A stretch of 64,000 nucleotides of DNA. It comes from Bacillota bacterium. Lineage in GTDB: Bacteria > Bacillota > Sulfobacillia > JACIYH01. Below the pieces are notes generated by a model that saw only the letters and a program-made list of their open reading frames with translations, searched no databases and was not told where the DNA came from. Location of the stretch: contig JBFLXJ010000002.1 in the NCBI GenBank assembly GCA_040757085.1, positions 124,001 to 188,000 of the forward strand, read 5' to 3'. Each line of letters starts with the position of its first letter. The first letter of the stretch is position 1. Made by a program: the position numbers and the translations under genes. Shown piece after piece: positions 41,738 to 49,958 of this stretch.

Positions 41738-43075
41738 TCAGGCCGCCGATGCGGCAGCCATAGCATCGCCCAGCACACTCAGCCCTTCCTCAAGCTGCTC
41801 GTCGCTGATCACCAGCGGCGGCAGGAAGCGCAGCACATTCCCGTAGCGACCCGCCTTGAGCAGGATCAGCCCGTGCTCATAGGCATACTGGATGATGGTC
41901 GCCGTCTCCGCCGTAGCCGGCTCCTTCGTCTGCCGGTCCTTCACCAGTTCCATCGCCACCATGGCACCCAGCCCCCGCACGTCACCCACCAGCGGGTAGC
42001 GCACCTGCAGGTCACGGCAGAATCCCGCAATGCGCTCTCCCACCTGCTGCGCACGCGCGAGGAAGCCGGGCTCCTCCACGATCTGGAGCACCTTCAGGGC
42101 AGCCGCGCAGGCCAGGGGATTGCCACCGTAAGTTCCCCCGATGCCACCCTTGTGCACGGAGTCCATGATCTCGGTCTTGCCAATCACCCCCGCCAGCGGC
42201 AAACCCGCCGCAATCGACTTGGCCACCAGCAGGATGTCAGGCTCAATACCCTCATGCTCCACCGCAAACAGCTTCCCCGTACGACCAAAACCCGTCTGCA
42301 CCTCGTCGGCAACGAACACGATCCCGTACTTCTCACATATCTCCTTCAGCCCCCGCAGGTAGCCCGGAGGTGGCACAATGAATCCACCCTCCCCCTGCAC
42401 CGGCTCCACCACCAGCGCCGCCACGTTCCGACCGCCCACCCGGTCCTCCAGGGCATCCTCAAACGCCCGCAGGCAGTACAGCCCACAGCCAGGATGCGAC
42501 CTGCCATAGGCACAACGGTAACAGTACGCATACGGGAACCGGTACACCTCGGGGGCAAAGGGCCCGAACCCGTCCTTGTAGGGCATAAGGTGGCTGGTCA
42601 GGGTCATGCCAAGCAGGGTGCGTCCGTGGAAGGCGTCATCGAAGCACACCACCGCCTGCCGGCCCGTGGCCCTCCGGGCAATCTTCACCCCGTTCTCCAC
42701 CGCCTCCGCCCCGCTGTTGACGAACATGACCTTCTTGGGGCTGGAACCGGGCGCGACATGTGCCAGCGCTTCCGCCAGGTCCACATAGGACGCATACCCC
42801 ACCACCATAAAGCAGGTGTGAAGAAAACGCCCCGCCTGCTGCCGCACCGCCTCCACCACCGGAGGCGGGCAGTGCCCGGCGTTCACCACCGCGATGCCGC
42901 CCGCAAAGTCGATGAACACGTTGCCGTCCACATCTTCCAGCACGGCGCCCGCAGCCCGCTCCACGAACAGGGGCGTAGCCATGGACACCCCCTGCGGGAC
43001 AAAACGGGCCCGCTTCTGGAGCAACTCCCCGGTGCGGGGTCCCGGTACAGGGGTGCTGATCCGGATGGTGCCCAT
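41738..43075 (-). CDS. gabT: 4-Aminobutyrate aminotransferase-like class III aminotransferase
   Basis: 445 aa from the ATG at 43075. Follows bacterial GABA aminotransferases closely: RGVSMATPLFVERA-like start (here VPQGVSMATPLFVERAAGA), FIDFAGGIAVVNAGHCPP, VNSGAEAVENGVKIAR, FHGRTLLGMTLT, EPVQGEGGFIVPP, VADEVQTGFGRTG, and the PLP Lys in LLVAKSIAAGLPLAGV. Transfers the amino group of GABA (or delta-aminovalerate) to 2-oxoglutarate, giving succinate semialdehyde and glutamate. Last gene of the sigma-54 operon, directly after the AOR gene. Confidence 0.88.
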   Translation of the reverse strand: MGTIRISTPVPGPRTGELLQKRARFVPQGVSMATPLFVERAAGAVLEDVDGNVFIDFAGGIAVVNAGHCPPPVVEAVRQQAGRFLHTCFMVVGYASYVDLAEALAHVAPGSSPKKVMFVNSGAEAVENGVKIARRATGRQAVVCFDDAFHGRTLLGMTLTSHLMPYKDGFGPFAPEVYRFPYAYCYRCAYGRSHPGCGLYCLRAFEDALEDRVGGRNVAALVVEPVQGEGGFIVPPPGYLRGLKEICEKYGIVFVADEVQTGFGRTGKLFAVEHEGIEPDILLVAKSIAAGLPLAGVIGKTEIMDSVHKGGIGGTYGGNPLACAAALKVLQIVEEPGFLARAQQVGERIAGFCRDLQVRYPLVGDVRGLGAMVAMELVKDRQTKEPATAETATIIQYAYEHGLILLKAGRYGNVLRFLPPLVISDEQLEEGLSVLGDAMAAASAA

Positions 43076-43076
43076 C

Positions 43077-44930
43077 CTACATTCCCCCCAGCCCAAGCTG
43101 GGCAAGCTTTGCCGGGGTCGGTACCCCGTCCTCGTCCCAGCCACGCAGCCGATAGTACTCGTCCAGCATGGAAGTAAAGACCTCGGGCGGTAGCACCTTG
43201 CCCGCAGCAGGCCCCTCCGGGAGCGGCTCGCGCAGGACGCGCCCGGGCAGGTAGTCGTGCTCGCGCCGGAACCCTTCCCGCACGTTGAGCAGCCGGCCCA
43301 GGTTCCAGATGCGCTCTCCGGCCAGGCGCAGCTCGCCGGGCGTCACCTCCCGGCCCAGCGCCACCGTGCAGAATCCGGCCATAAGATCCAGGCTCAGCGC
43401 CCAGAAGTCACAAAAGATCAGGGAAAACTTGATGGAGTTCTGGTCCTGACCCCGAATCACCAGTTGCGCCTTGCCTTCCCCGGTGAAGGGGTCAAGCCCT
43501 CCAAACGCCTCGTCCGCCACCGGCCAGGCCCGCATGTGGCAGGCACCCCGGTCGGCGGTGGCGTAAGCCAGTCCCATCCCCCAGGAGCCCCGCGGTTCGT
43601 ACCCGGGGAATTCCAGGCCCTTGACCTCCATCGCGAATTCCCTGCCGCCGTACCGCCCGGCCAGGTACCGCACCCCCCGGCCAAGTTCCTTGCCCGCTCC
43701 CTCGCCCCGGGCAATGAGCACAGGCGCCCGCAGGTACGACTCCACGTCGCCAAAGCGCAGGCCCAGGTCGACCAGGTCACGCTGCTGAAGTTCCATGGCG
43801 AACGCCACCACCCCGCCCGTGGAGATGGTGTCCAGCCCCAGGTCGTCACACAGCCGGTTGAACTCGATGATGGCCTCCAGGTCCCCAATGCCGCAGTTGG
43901 AACCGGTCAGGGCGAGGGTCTCGTACTCGGGCCCCTCCACCGCCCCCTCACCCGGCCAGGCCTTCGCTCCGGCATCCGGACGGTTTGCACCCGCGGCCCC
44001 CGCAACCTGCCGAGTCACGCGCAGGAAGTTCCCGCAACCCAGGCCGCAGCCGAAGCAGGACTTCTTCGCCACCCGGCGTGCCCGCACCGCATCGGCTCCG
44101 ATGGCCTCGGCACCCGGGAACGTACCCCCCTGGAAGTTGCGGGTGGGAAGGATCCCCGCCGACTGGGAAAGCCCCACGATCATGGGGGTACCGTCCGTGT
44201 AGGCCCACAGGTTGGTGTCGGTGAGCAGGTCATCCCGCATGGCCCGGTAGGCAAATTCCAGGAAACGCCCCATGTCGGGAGCCGCCACCGACCCCGTCCC
44301 CCGCACCGCCACCGCCTTCAGCCGCTTGGATCCCATCACCGCCCCCACACCGCCCCGGCCCGCCTGCCGGTACAGTTCCGAGGTCAAGCAGGCCAGCGGC
44401 ACCAGGTTCTCACCCGCCGGCCCGGTCGACATGATGCAAAACCCCTCACCCAGGGCATCGCGCAGGACAAACTCGGTCTCGTGGCACCCCTTGCCCCACA
44501 GGTCGTCCGCTTCCCGGAACCACACCCGGTCGCCATCGATCACCAGCACCACGGGACGCGGAGCCTGCCCCGTGATCACCACCAGGTCGTACCCGGCGTA
44601 CTTCAACCGCGCCGCCACCGTGCCCCCCACCGAGCAGTCCAGGATGGTCCCCGTGGCCGGCGACCTGGTCACCACGCCCAGCTTCCCCGTGCAGGGGGCC
44701 AGCGTCCCCGTGAGGGGCCCCGTCACAAAAAGCAGCGCATTCCCGGGAGAAAGGGGATCCGTCCCCGCGGGCACGGCGTCATAGAAGTACCGGAACCCCA
44801 GGCCCTTGCCACCGAAGAACAGACGGGCCCACTCCCGGTTAAGGGGCTCCGCCCAACTGCTCAGGGCCCCCAGATCCACCCTCAGCACCTTTCCCGCATA
44901 CGTGTCCCGACCGGCACCCGGCTCAGCCAC
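43077..44930 (-). CDS. Aldehyde:ferredoxin oxidoreductase (tungsten/molybdopterin AOR family)
   Basis: 617 aa, complete, GTG start behind GAGGAGGTG. The three-domain AOR fold is evident: N-terminal GKVLRVDLG, FFGGKGLGFRYFYD; bis-pterin-binding AGRGGVGAVMGSKRLKAVAVRG; the 4Fe-4S ligands C292, C295, C299 (CFGCGLGCG) and C507 (LIFCDFW), spaced as in Pyrococcus AOR. Oxidises an aldehyde to the acid and reduces ferredoxin. Between two aminotransferases that make and use amino-aldehydes, 4-aminobutanal (or succinate semialdehyde) is the likely substrate. Overlaps the ferredoxin gene by 8 bp. Confidence 0.93.
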   Translation of the reverse strand: MAEPGAGRDTYAGKVLRVDLGALSSWAEPLNREWARLFFGGKGLGFRYFYDAVPAGTDPLSPGNALLFVTGPLTGTLAPCTGKLGVVTRSPATGTILDCSVGGTVAARLKYAGYDLVVITGQAPRPVVLVIDGDRVWFREADDLWGKGCHETEFVLRDALGEGFCIMSTGPAGENLVPLACLTSELYRQAGRGGVGAVMGSKRLKAVAVRGTGSVAAPDMGRFLEFAYRAMRDDLLTDTNLWAYTDGTPMIVGLSQSAGILPTRNFQGGTFPGAEAIGADAVRARRVAKKSCFGCGLGCGNFLRVTRQVAGAAGANRPDAGAKAWPGEGAVEGPEYETLALTGSNCGIGDLEAIIEFNRLCDDLGLDTISTGGVVAFAMELQQRDLVDLGLRFGDVESYLRAPVLIARGEGAGKELGRGVRYLAGRYGGREFAMEVKGLEFPGYEPRGSWGMGLAYATADRGACHMRAWPVADEAFGGLDPFTGEGKAQLVIRGQDQNSIKFSLIFCDFWALSLDLMAGFCTVALGREVTPGELRLAGERIWNLGRLLNVREGFRREHDYLPGRVLREPLPEGPAAGKVLPPEVFTSMLDEYYRLRGWDEDGVPTPAKLAQLGLGGM

Positions 44931-45363
44931 GTCGGATCACCTCCTCCACCGCCTGCCCCAGAGAAAGCGCGCCCACCGGACACCACATCACGCAGGCCGG
45001 GCCGCCCTCGCGGCCGTCACATCCGTCGCACAGCCGCACGGGATCGCTGACGATGACGTGCCGGGGACACTCCTCGACGCACAGGCCGCACTCCGTGCAC
45101 AGCTCCCGCTCCAGGTGGAGGTGACCGTCCCGCAGGCTGATGGCTCCCGTGGGACACACCTCCCGGCAGGTAAGGCACCCGTCACAGGCCGAAAACTTCA
45201 CCTCCGGGCCCGCGTACGTGTAAGGCTTCTCCACCCGCAGGGTGGCCCGGAGGGGGTTGAACACCCCCTCCCGGGCCGCGCTGCAAGCCAGGAGGCACAT
45301 CTGACAACCGGTGCACTTCGACCCGTCAATGGACAGAACCGCTACCGGTCTCATGATCATCAC
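44923..45363 (-). CDS. Polyferredoxin (four 4Fe-4S clusters), electron partner of AOR
   Basis: 146 aa with four Cys groups: CTGCQMCLLAC (about 17-27), CDGCLTCREVCP (about 60-71), CTECGLCVEECP (about 89-100) and CDGCDGREGGPACVMWCP (about 112-129). This HycB/DMSO-reductase-B-like arrangement is the small subunit often encoded beside AOR homologues. It would carry electrons from aldehyde oxidation to soluble ferredoxin, a hydrogenase or a membrane complex. Start ATG at 45363 overlaps the aminotransferase stop; ATG at 45354 is equally possible. Confidence 0.9.
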   Translation of the reverse strand: MMIMRPVAVLSIDGSKCTGCQMCLLACSAAREGVFNPLRATLRVEKPYTYAGPEVKFSACDGCLTCREVCPTGAISLRDGHLHLERELCTECGLCVEECPRHVIVSDPVRLCDGCDGREGGPACVMWCPVGALSLGQAVEEVIRRG

Positions 45364-46715
45364 CCCAGGCTCCGTGCCACTTTCTTGAGCACCGACTCCA
45401 AAATGCCCAGCACGGTGTCGACTTCTTCCTTCTCGATGGTGAGCGGCGGCTCAAAGCGGATGGTCTTGGCGTTGATGAGCGTCCCCGCCACCAAAACCCC
45501 GTTCTCGAACAGGCCCTTGGCCACCTCGTAACCCAGCTCGTTGGAGCGGAACTCCATCCCCAGCAAGAGGCCCAGACCGCGCGCTTCCTGGCATACCTGC
45601 GGGTACCGATCGGCCAGCACCTGCAGCCCCCGCAGGAAATAATCGCCCACTACCGCAGCCCGCTCATATAGCTTCTCCTCCAGGATCACGTTGATGGCCG
45701 CGATGGCCGCCGCGCAGGCGATGGGGTTGCCGCCGAAGGTGGTGGTGTGCAGGAAGGGGTTGGGGGTCATCTCCTGCCAGATGCGGGCTGTGGAGACGAA
45801 CGCCCCGATGGGCATGACGCCACCACCAAAGGCCTTGCCCAGGCACAGGATGTCGGGCACCACGTCCCAGTGCTCGCAGGCGAACATCTTCCCGGTGCGG
45901 CCCATGCCCGTCTGCACCTCGTCCAGCACCATCAGGGCGCCGAAACGGTCGCACAGCTCGCGCACCCGGGGCAGGTAGCCGTCGGGGGCCACGTGCACAC
46001 CCCCTTCACCCTGCACGGGCTCCAGTACCACCGCCGCCACGTCCTCCCCCACGAAGGCGCAACTTGACATCACCTTCTCCAGGGCATCGGCATCCCCGAA
46101 GGGTACGTGATGTACGTGGGAAAGCAAGGGCAAGTATGGCTTGCGGAACACGGCCTTGGAGGTGAGCGACAGGGAGCCCATGCTCTTGCCATGGAAGGCG
46201 TTAACCGCAGCGATGAAGGTCTTGCGCCCCGTGTGCAGGCGGGCGAGCTTGAGCGCCCCCTCGATGCTCTCCGTGCCGCTGTTGGTGAAGAACGAATACT
46301 GCAGGTCACCCGGGGTAATGTCGGCCACCAGCTTGGCCAGCATGGCCCGCAGGGGGTCAAGCAGCTCCTGGCTGTGCAGGGCCTGGCGGTTGAGCTGGTT
46401 CTGCACCGCGGCCAGCACCTTGGGGTGGCGGTGCCCGCAGTTGTAAATGCCGTAACCTCCCAGGCAGTCGATGAACACCTTGCCGTGGACGTCCCGGAAC
46501 GTGACCCCCCGGTCATCCCACTCCACCGCGGTGTAATCGGTGGATACCGACTTGCGATACTCCAGGAAGCCGGGGTTGACATGATCCCGGAACCCCCGCA
46601 CCGTCTCCTCCACCACCCAGGCTCTCTCTTCCGGGCTCAGTTCCCTCTTGGCGATCATGTCCAGGATCTTCTGAGATTCCGCGATCACTTGCTCGTAGCT
46701 GGCACGGGGCACCAT
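45360..46715 (-). CDS. patA: Putrescine aminotransferase (PatA/YgjG-like)
   Basis: 451 aa. Closely follows E. coli putrescine aminotransferase along its length: FRDHVNPGFLEYRKSV, FIDCLGGYGIYNCGHRHP, LHSQELLDPLRAMLAKLVAD, FFTNSGTESIEGALKLAR, FGALMVLDEVQTGMGRTG, the PLP Lys in ILCLGKAFGGGVMPIGA, and LVAGTLINAKTIRFEPPLT. Converts putrescine (or cadaverine) and 2-oxoglutarate to 4-aminobutanal/1-pyrroline and glutamate. GGAGGG sits 4 nt before the ATG. The gene follows the symporter by 10 nt. Confidence 0.92.
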   Translation of the reverse strand: MVPRASYEQVIAESQKILDMIAKRELSPEERAWVVEETVRGFRDHVNPGFLEYRKSVSTDYTAVEWDDRGVTFRDVHGKVFIDCLGGYGIYNCGHRHPKVLAAVQNQLNRQALHSQELLDPLRAMLAKLVADITPGDLQYSFFTNSGTESIEGALKLARLHTGRKTFIAAVNAFHGKSMGSLSLTSKAVFRKPYLPLLSHVHHVPFGDADALEKVMSSCAFVGEDVAAVVLEPVQGEGGVHVAPDGYLPRVRELCDRFGALMVLDEVQTGMGRTGKMFACEHWDVVPDILCLGKAFGGGVMPIGAFVSTARIWQEMTPNPFLHTTTFGGNPIACAAAIAAINVILEEKLYERAAVVGDYFLRGLQVLADRYPQVCQEARGLGLLLGMEFRSNELGYEVAKGLFENGVLVAGTLINAKTIRFEPPLTIEKEEVDTVLGILESVLKKVARSLG

Positions 46716-46725
46716 ACATCCCTCC

Positions 46726-48333
46726 TCAAGATCGTTCCGCAGCCTGATTGCGGCGGAATATGCCCAGCCAGTCCCTGAGCGGAAGCGGGTTACCGTCGAT
46801 ATCCGTTAGCAGCCGCGGCGGATCGGCCCGCTGCGTGAGCAGGGACACCACCACCAGCAGCACCACGGAGATCACGAACCCGGGCACCGATGCCAGGTAC
46901 ACAGCATCCCATATGGCCCAGTCCATGTAGACGACGCCTTCTTCGATTACCCCCGTGTTGGCCTCCATGGTAGTGGGAAGGTAATAGAATATGAACGCCA
47001 GCCAGGAAGCGAAGCCCCCCAGCAGGGCAGCTAAGGCACCCGACCGGTTCGCCTTCTTCCAGAAGTACGCAGCCGCATAGGGGGCGAACAGGCCTACCAG
47101 GATCACCGTCCAGGCGATCACCATGAGCCGGTAGATGGTCTCCGCGTACAGGGCCAGGAGCAGGGACGCGACCGCGGCGATGGGAACTATGATGCGCGTC
47201 ACCCAGAGGCTTTCCTTCTCGGAGGGATTGGGCTTGAAATAGCGCAGCCCGTTGTAACCCGCCAGGGACCCGATGGCCAGCAGGGCACTGTCACCGCTGG
47301 ACATGAGGGCAGCCACGGCAGCCGCCACGAAGATGCTGGCCAGGGCCGGGGGAAGGAAGTTCATGGCCATCCAGGGGAGGATCATCTCCGTCTCGGGGAC
47401 GGTCAGATCGGGATTGATAATGTAGGCGGCCATGCCCAGGGCCACCGGGATGAGGCCTATCACGATGTAACCCACGGCGGCGATGTACGAGGAGTATACG
47501 GCCACCTTCTCGTCCCGGGAGGAGAGGGCGCGCTGCATGAAGTCCTGAGCGGGGATGCTGCCCAGCCCGATGGACATCCAGGCCGCGAAGTAATAGATCC
47601 ATCCCAGCGTGCCGGTGTATCCCAGGTACCCGGACTCCTTGACCGGACCCATGGCGAACGGGGGCAGCTCGGCCCAGTTACCGGCGTTGGCGAAGAACGA
47701 GCTCCACCCCCCCACGTGGGAGATGGCCGCCGGCAACATGACGATTACACCCACCGCCAGGATCAACATCTGGACGATGTCGGTGAGAGTATCAGCCCAC
47801 ATGCCGCCCATGTAGGTGTAAGCCACCAGGACCACGGTGGAGATGACGATACCCACCCACAGGGGCAGGCCGCTGAAGATCTGGATGATCGTCCCGAAAG
47901 CAACCAGCTGAGCGCCCACCCAGCCGATCTCGGCGATGATGAGCACTATGGTGCTGGCGAGCCCCATTTCCCGGCCGTACCTCATCTCGAAGAAGTCGAC
48001 CAGCGTGATGAAGCGGCCTCGTCTCATAATGCGCACAAAGAAGAAACCGGCCAGCGCCAGGCACAACGCCGCCCCCCAGGGGTCAAATATCACCCCCTGG
48101 TTTCCAAACAGGTAAGCGTTTGCCGTAGCCCCCATCAACGTGCCCGCGCAAAACCAGGTGGCAAATAACGACCCGGCAATCCAGAGCATCCCCATCCGCC
48201 GACCCGCCACCACGTAGTCCGCCACGTCCTTGATCCGCTTCGACGCCCACCAGCCCACCAGCACCATGCCGGCCAGGTACACGGCCAGCACCACCAGGAC
48301 CCAGTTCGCGTACGGGTAAGCTCCCAATTCCAT
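46726..48333 (-). CDS. Sodium:solute symporter (SSS family)
   Basis: 535 aa from the ATG at 48333 (AAGGGAGG 7 nt upstream). About thirteen helices. SSS hallmarks: RRMGMLWIAGSLFATWFCAGTLMG (in part), DFMQRALSSRDEKVA and the Na+-site region ALMSSGDSALLAIGS. Member of the solute:Na+ symporter family that includes proline, pantothenate and polyamine carriers. As first gene before putrescine and GABA aminotransferases, a polyamine or amino acid is the likely cargo (inference). Confidence 0.9.
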   Translation of the reverse strand: MELGAYPYANWVLVVLAVYLAGMVLVGWWASKRIKDVADYVVAGRRMGMLWIAGSLFATWFCAGTLMGATANAYLFGNQGVIFDPWGAALCLALAGFFFVRIMRRGRFITLVDFFEMRYGREMGLASTIVLIIAEIGWVGAQLVAFGTIIQIFSGLPLWVGIVISTVVLVAYTYMGGMWADTLTDIVQMLILAVGVIVMLPAAISHVGGWSSFFANAGNWAELPPFAMGPVKESGYLGYTGTLGWIYYFAAWMSIGLGSIPAQDFMQRALSSRDEKVAVYSSYIAAVGYIVIGLIPVALGMAAYIINPDLTVPETEMILPWMAMNFLPPALASIFVAAAVAALMSSGDSALLAIGSLAGYNGLRYFKPNPSEKESLWVTRIIVPIAAVASLLLALYAETIYRLMVIAWTVILVGLFAPYAAAYFWKKANRSGALAALLGGFASWLAFIFYYLPTTMEANTGVIEEGVVYMDWAIWDAVYLASVPGFVISVVLLVVVSLLTQRADPPRLLTDIDGNPLPLRDWLGIFRRNQAAERS

Positions 48334-48380
48334 CCCTCGGCCTCCCTTCGCGTTCATTTGCCTGGTTCCACGCAGCATGA

Positions 48381-48399
48381 CTTGCAAGAATCATGCCAA
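48381..48399 (-). promoter_or_regulatory. Sigma-54 promoter of the symporter-aminotransferase-AOR operon
   Basis: The minus strand reads TTGGCATGATTCTTGCA with GG at 48397-48396 and GC at 48385-48384, the exact GG-N10-GC spacing of sigma-54 (-24/-12) promoters. Transcription would start near 48372, giving a leader of about 40 nt before the symporter start. The window encodes two sigma-54 activators. Confidence 0.8.
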
Positions 48400-48512
48400 G
48401 CCTGCCCAGGGATCGCGGTCGTCGGAAGCCGGAAAAGGCACGAATTGGGGCGGTTCCTGCTGGCACCCCCGCCCTGCGGCCCACTCGGTGCTCCAAATAT
48501 CGAGAAGTCCTG

Positions 48513-48528
48513 TGTCATTGTTGAGACA
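48513..48528 (-). promoter_or_regulatory. Candidate upstream activator site for the sigma-54 promoter
   Basis: TGTCATTGTTGAGACA has the TGT-N10-ACA symmetry seen in several enhancer-binding protein sites and lies about 120 bp upstream of the -24 element, a usual distance. A perfect GGACCTG-GCG-CAGGTCC hairpin (48561-48577) lies a little further up. Either could be the bound site. Confidence 0.35.
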
Positions 48529-48549
48529 TGGCAGGCAACCCTGATCACC

Positions 48550-48693
48550 ACCAGGAAAGGGGACCTGGCGCAGGTCCTTGGTGGACAGCCGGAAGACATC
48601 GTCCGCCAGCACCACCAGGTCAGATAGCCGCCCCGGCGCGAGCGGTGGCGTGCCCACTGGAGAAGCTATTTCGTCTTGCCAGCAAGAGAGCAA
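48550..48693 (-). pseudogene. Fragment of an amidohydrolase C-terminus
   Basis: The minus frame encodes GTPPLAPGRLSDLVVLADDV followed by FRLSTKDLRQV, which has the form of the C-terminal end of amidohydrolase-family enzymes (SLAPGKLADLVVLDRDP...). Nothing like the rest of such a protein is present and the frame then degenerates. It overlaps the upstream side of the sigma-54 regulatory region. Likely a remnant of a lost gene; a chance match is possible. Confidence 0.35.
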
Positions 48694-49932
48694 TCAGGGC
48701 GAGGTTCGGAGGATGCGGCGGCCGCCCAGAAAGCGGCTGCCCAGATAGGCGCTGTACTCGGGATCGGTGGGGTCCAGGCTGTTGATGGCAACGCCTCCCG
48801 AACTGCTGTGGACAAACCGCCCGCCGCCCAAGTAGATGCCCACGTGGGATGGCCCCGGCTTGTAAGTGGTGAAGAAAACCAGGTCTCCCGGTACCAGCTT
48901 GCCGCGGTCCGCAACCGGCACCCCCGTCTCGTACTGCATGTCGGAGTCCCGGGGCAGGTGCCATCCGTTGACGCGGAAGGCAAACTGGGTGAGACCCGAG
49001 CAGTCGAAACCGTAGGCGGTGGTCCCTCCCCAGAGGTAGGGCAGGCCCAGGTAGTGGCAGGCAGTGGCTATCACCGCCCCGGCGTCCTTTTTCTCCGCAA
49101 AAACCTGGCCGTGCCCGGGTACCACGGTCACGTGGCTGCTCGCCAGAAACCCTTCCCCCCCGCCGGGAAGCCCTGCCCGTACCCACCCCCCCTTCTCCCC
49201 CAAGCAGGGAAGCTCGGTACCCTCCACCGCGCGCCGGGAGAACACCTCGCGGGCTTCCGGCGACGCTGAGGCTCGCACGGGAGCCAGAGGCACGGTTACC
49301 ACCACCCGCCTTCCCGCCAGGAACTTCTCCACCGCGGCAGGACTTGCCAGCACCAGGGACTGGCCATCCACCCAGCCCAGGTAACCGTCCCACATCCTGA
49401 CCCGATACCACCCCTGCGCCTGCTCCAGCACATCCACCACCATGCCCAGTACGGCCTGGGTCACAGTGTGCTTACCTTCCGCCTGCCCGGGGGCATCGCC
49501 CAGGTTAACCACCGGGAACCTCACGATGGCCCGCGTGTTCTCCCCCAGAGAGGGATCGGGCAGCACCACCACGGCGTCCGCCACCCGGCGCACCCCGGGC
49601 AGGCGGCCCAGCAGGGCAACCGCTTCGTCCTTCAACTGACGGGAACTGCTCTTACCCGTCAGAGTCACCTGGCCGCCCGCCACGGCGACGTCCACCTGCC
49701 ACACCGTGGTCCGTTCGTCCAGCTGCTTCTCCCGGGCGAGTGAGTCGAGTGCCTCCCTGGTAGAGGCCAGTATCTGCTCATCGGGGACCCGGCTGAGAGG
49801 CAGGCCGCTGCATCCGGGGGAAAAGGCACACCCCGATCCCGCAAAGGAGAGGAACAGGCCGAAGGCGAAGAACACGCCCGCCAGCAGGGGACGCCAGACG
49901 ATGCCGCCAGCGCCACACATTCCCGCGTCCAC
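48694..49932 (-). CDS. Exported NlpC/P60 peptidoglycan hydrolase with BON and SH3b domains
   Basis: 412 aa. Lipoprotein-like N-terminus (LLAGVFFAFGLFLSFAGSGC), a BON-like domain (about 52-122: ILASTREALDSL, VDVAVAGGQVTLTG), two SH3b-like parts (about 125-280; QGWYRVRMWDGYLGWVDG, GGWVRAGLPGGGEGFL) and a C-terminal NlpC/P60 domain with Cys in YGFDCSGLTQFAF and His in PSHVGIYLGGG. Cleaves cell-wall stem peptides (gamma-D-Glu-meso-Dap type). It is the last gene of a peptide-uptake operon, which suggests murein peptide recovery. Confidence 0.85.
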   Translation of the reverse strand: MDAGMCGAGGIVWRPLLAGVFFAFGLFLSFAGSGCAFSPGCSGLPLSRVPDEQILASTREALDSLAREKQLDERTTVWQVDVAVAGGQVTLTGKSSSRQLKDEAVALLGRLPGVRRVADAVVVLPDPSLGENTRAIVRFPVVNLGDAPGQAEGKHTVTQAVLGMVVDVLEQAQGWYRVRMWDGYLGWVDGQSLVLASPAAVEKFLAGRRVVVTVPLAPVRASASPEAREVFSRRAVEGTELPCLGEKGGWVRAGLPGGGEGFLASSHVTVVPGHGQVFAEKKDAGAVIATACHYLGLPYLWGGTTAYGFDCSGLTQFAFRVNGWHLPRDSDMQYETGVPVADRGKLVPGDLVFFTTYKPGPSHVGIYLGGGRFVHSSSGGVAINSLDPTDPEYSAYLGSRFLGGRRILRTSP

Positions 49933-49958
49933 CTGATCGCCACCACCTTTTGTCGGCT

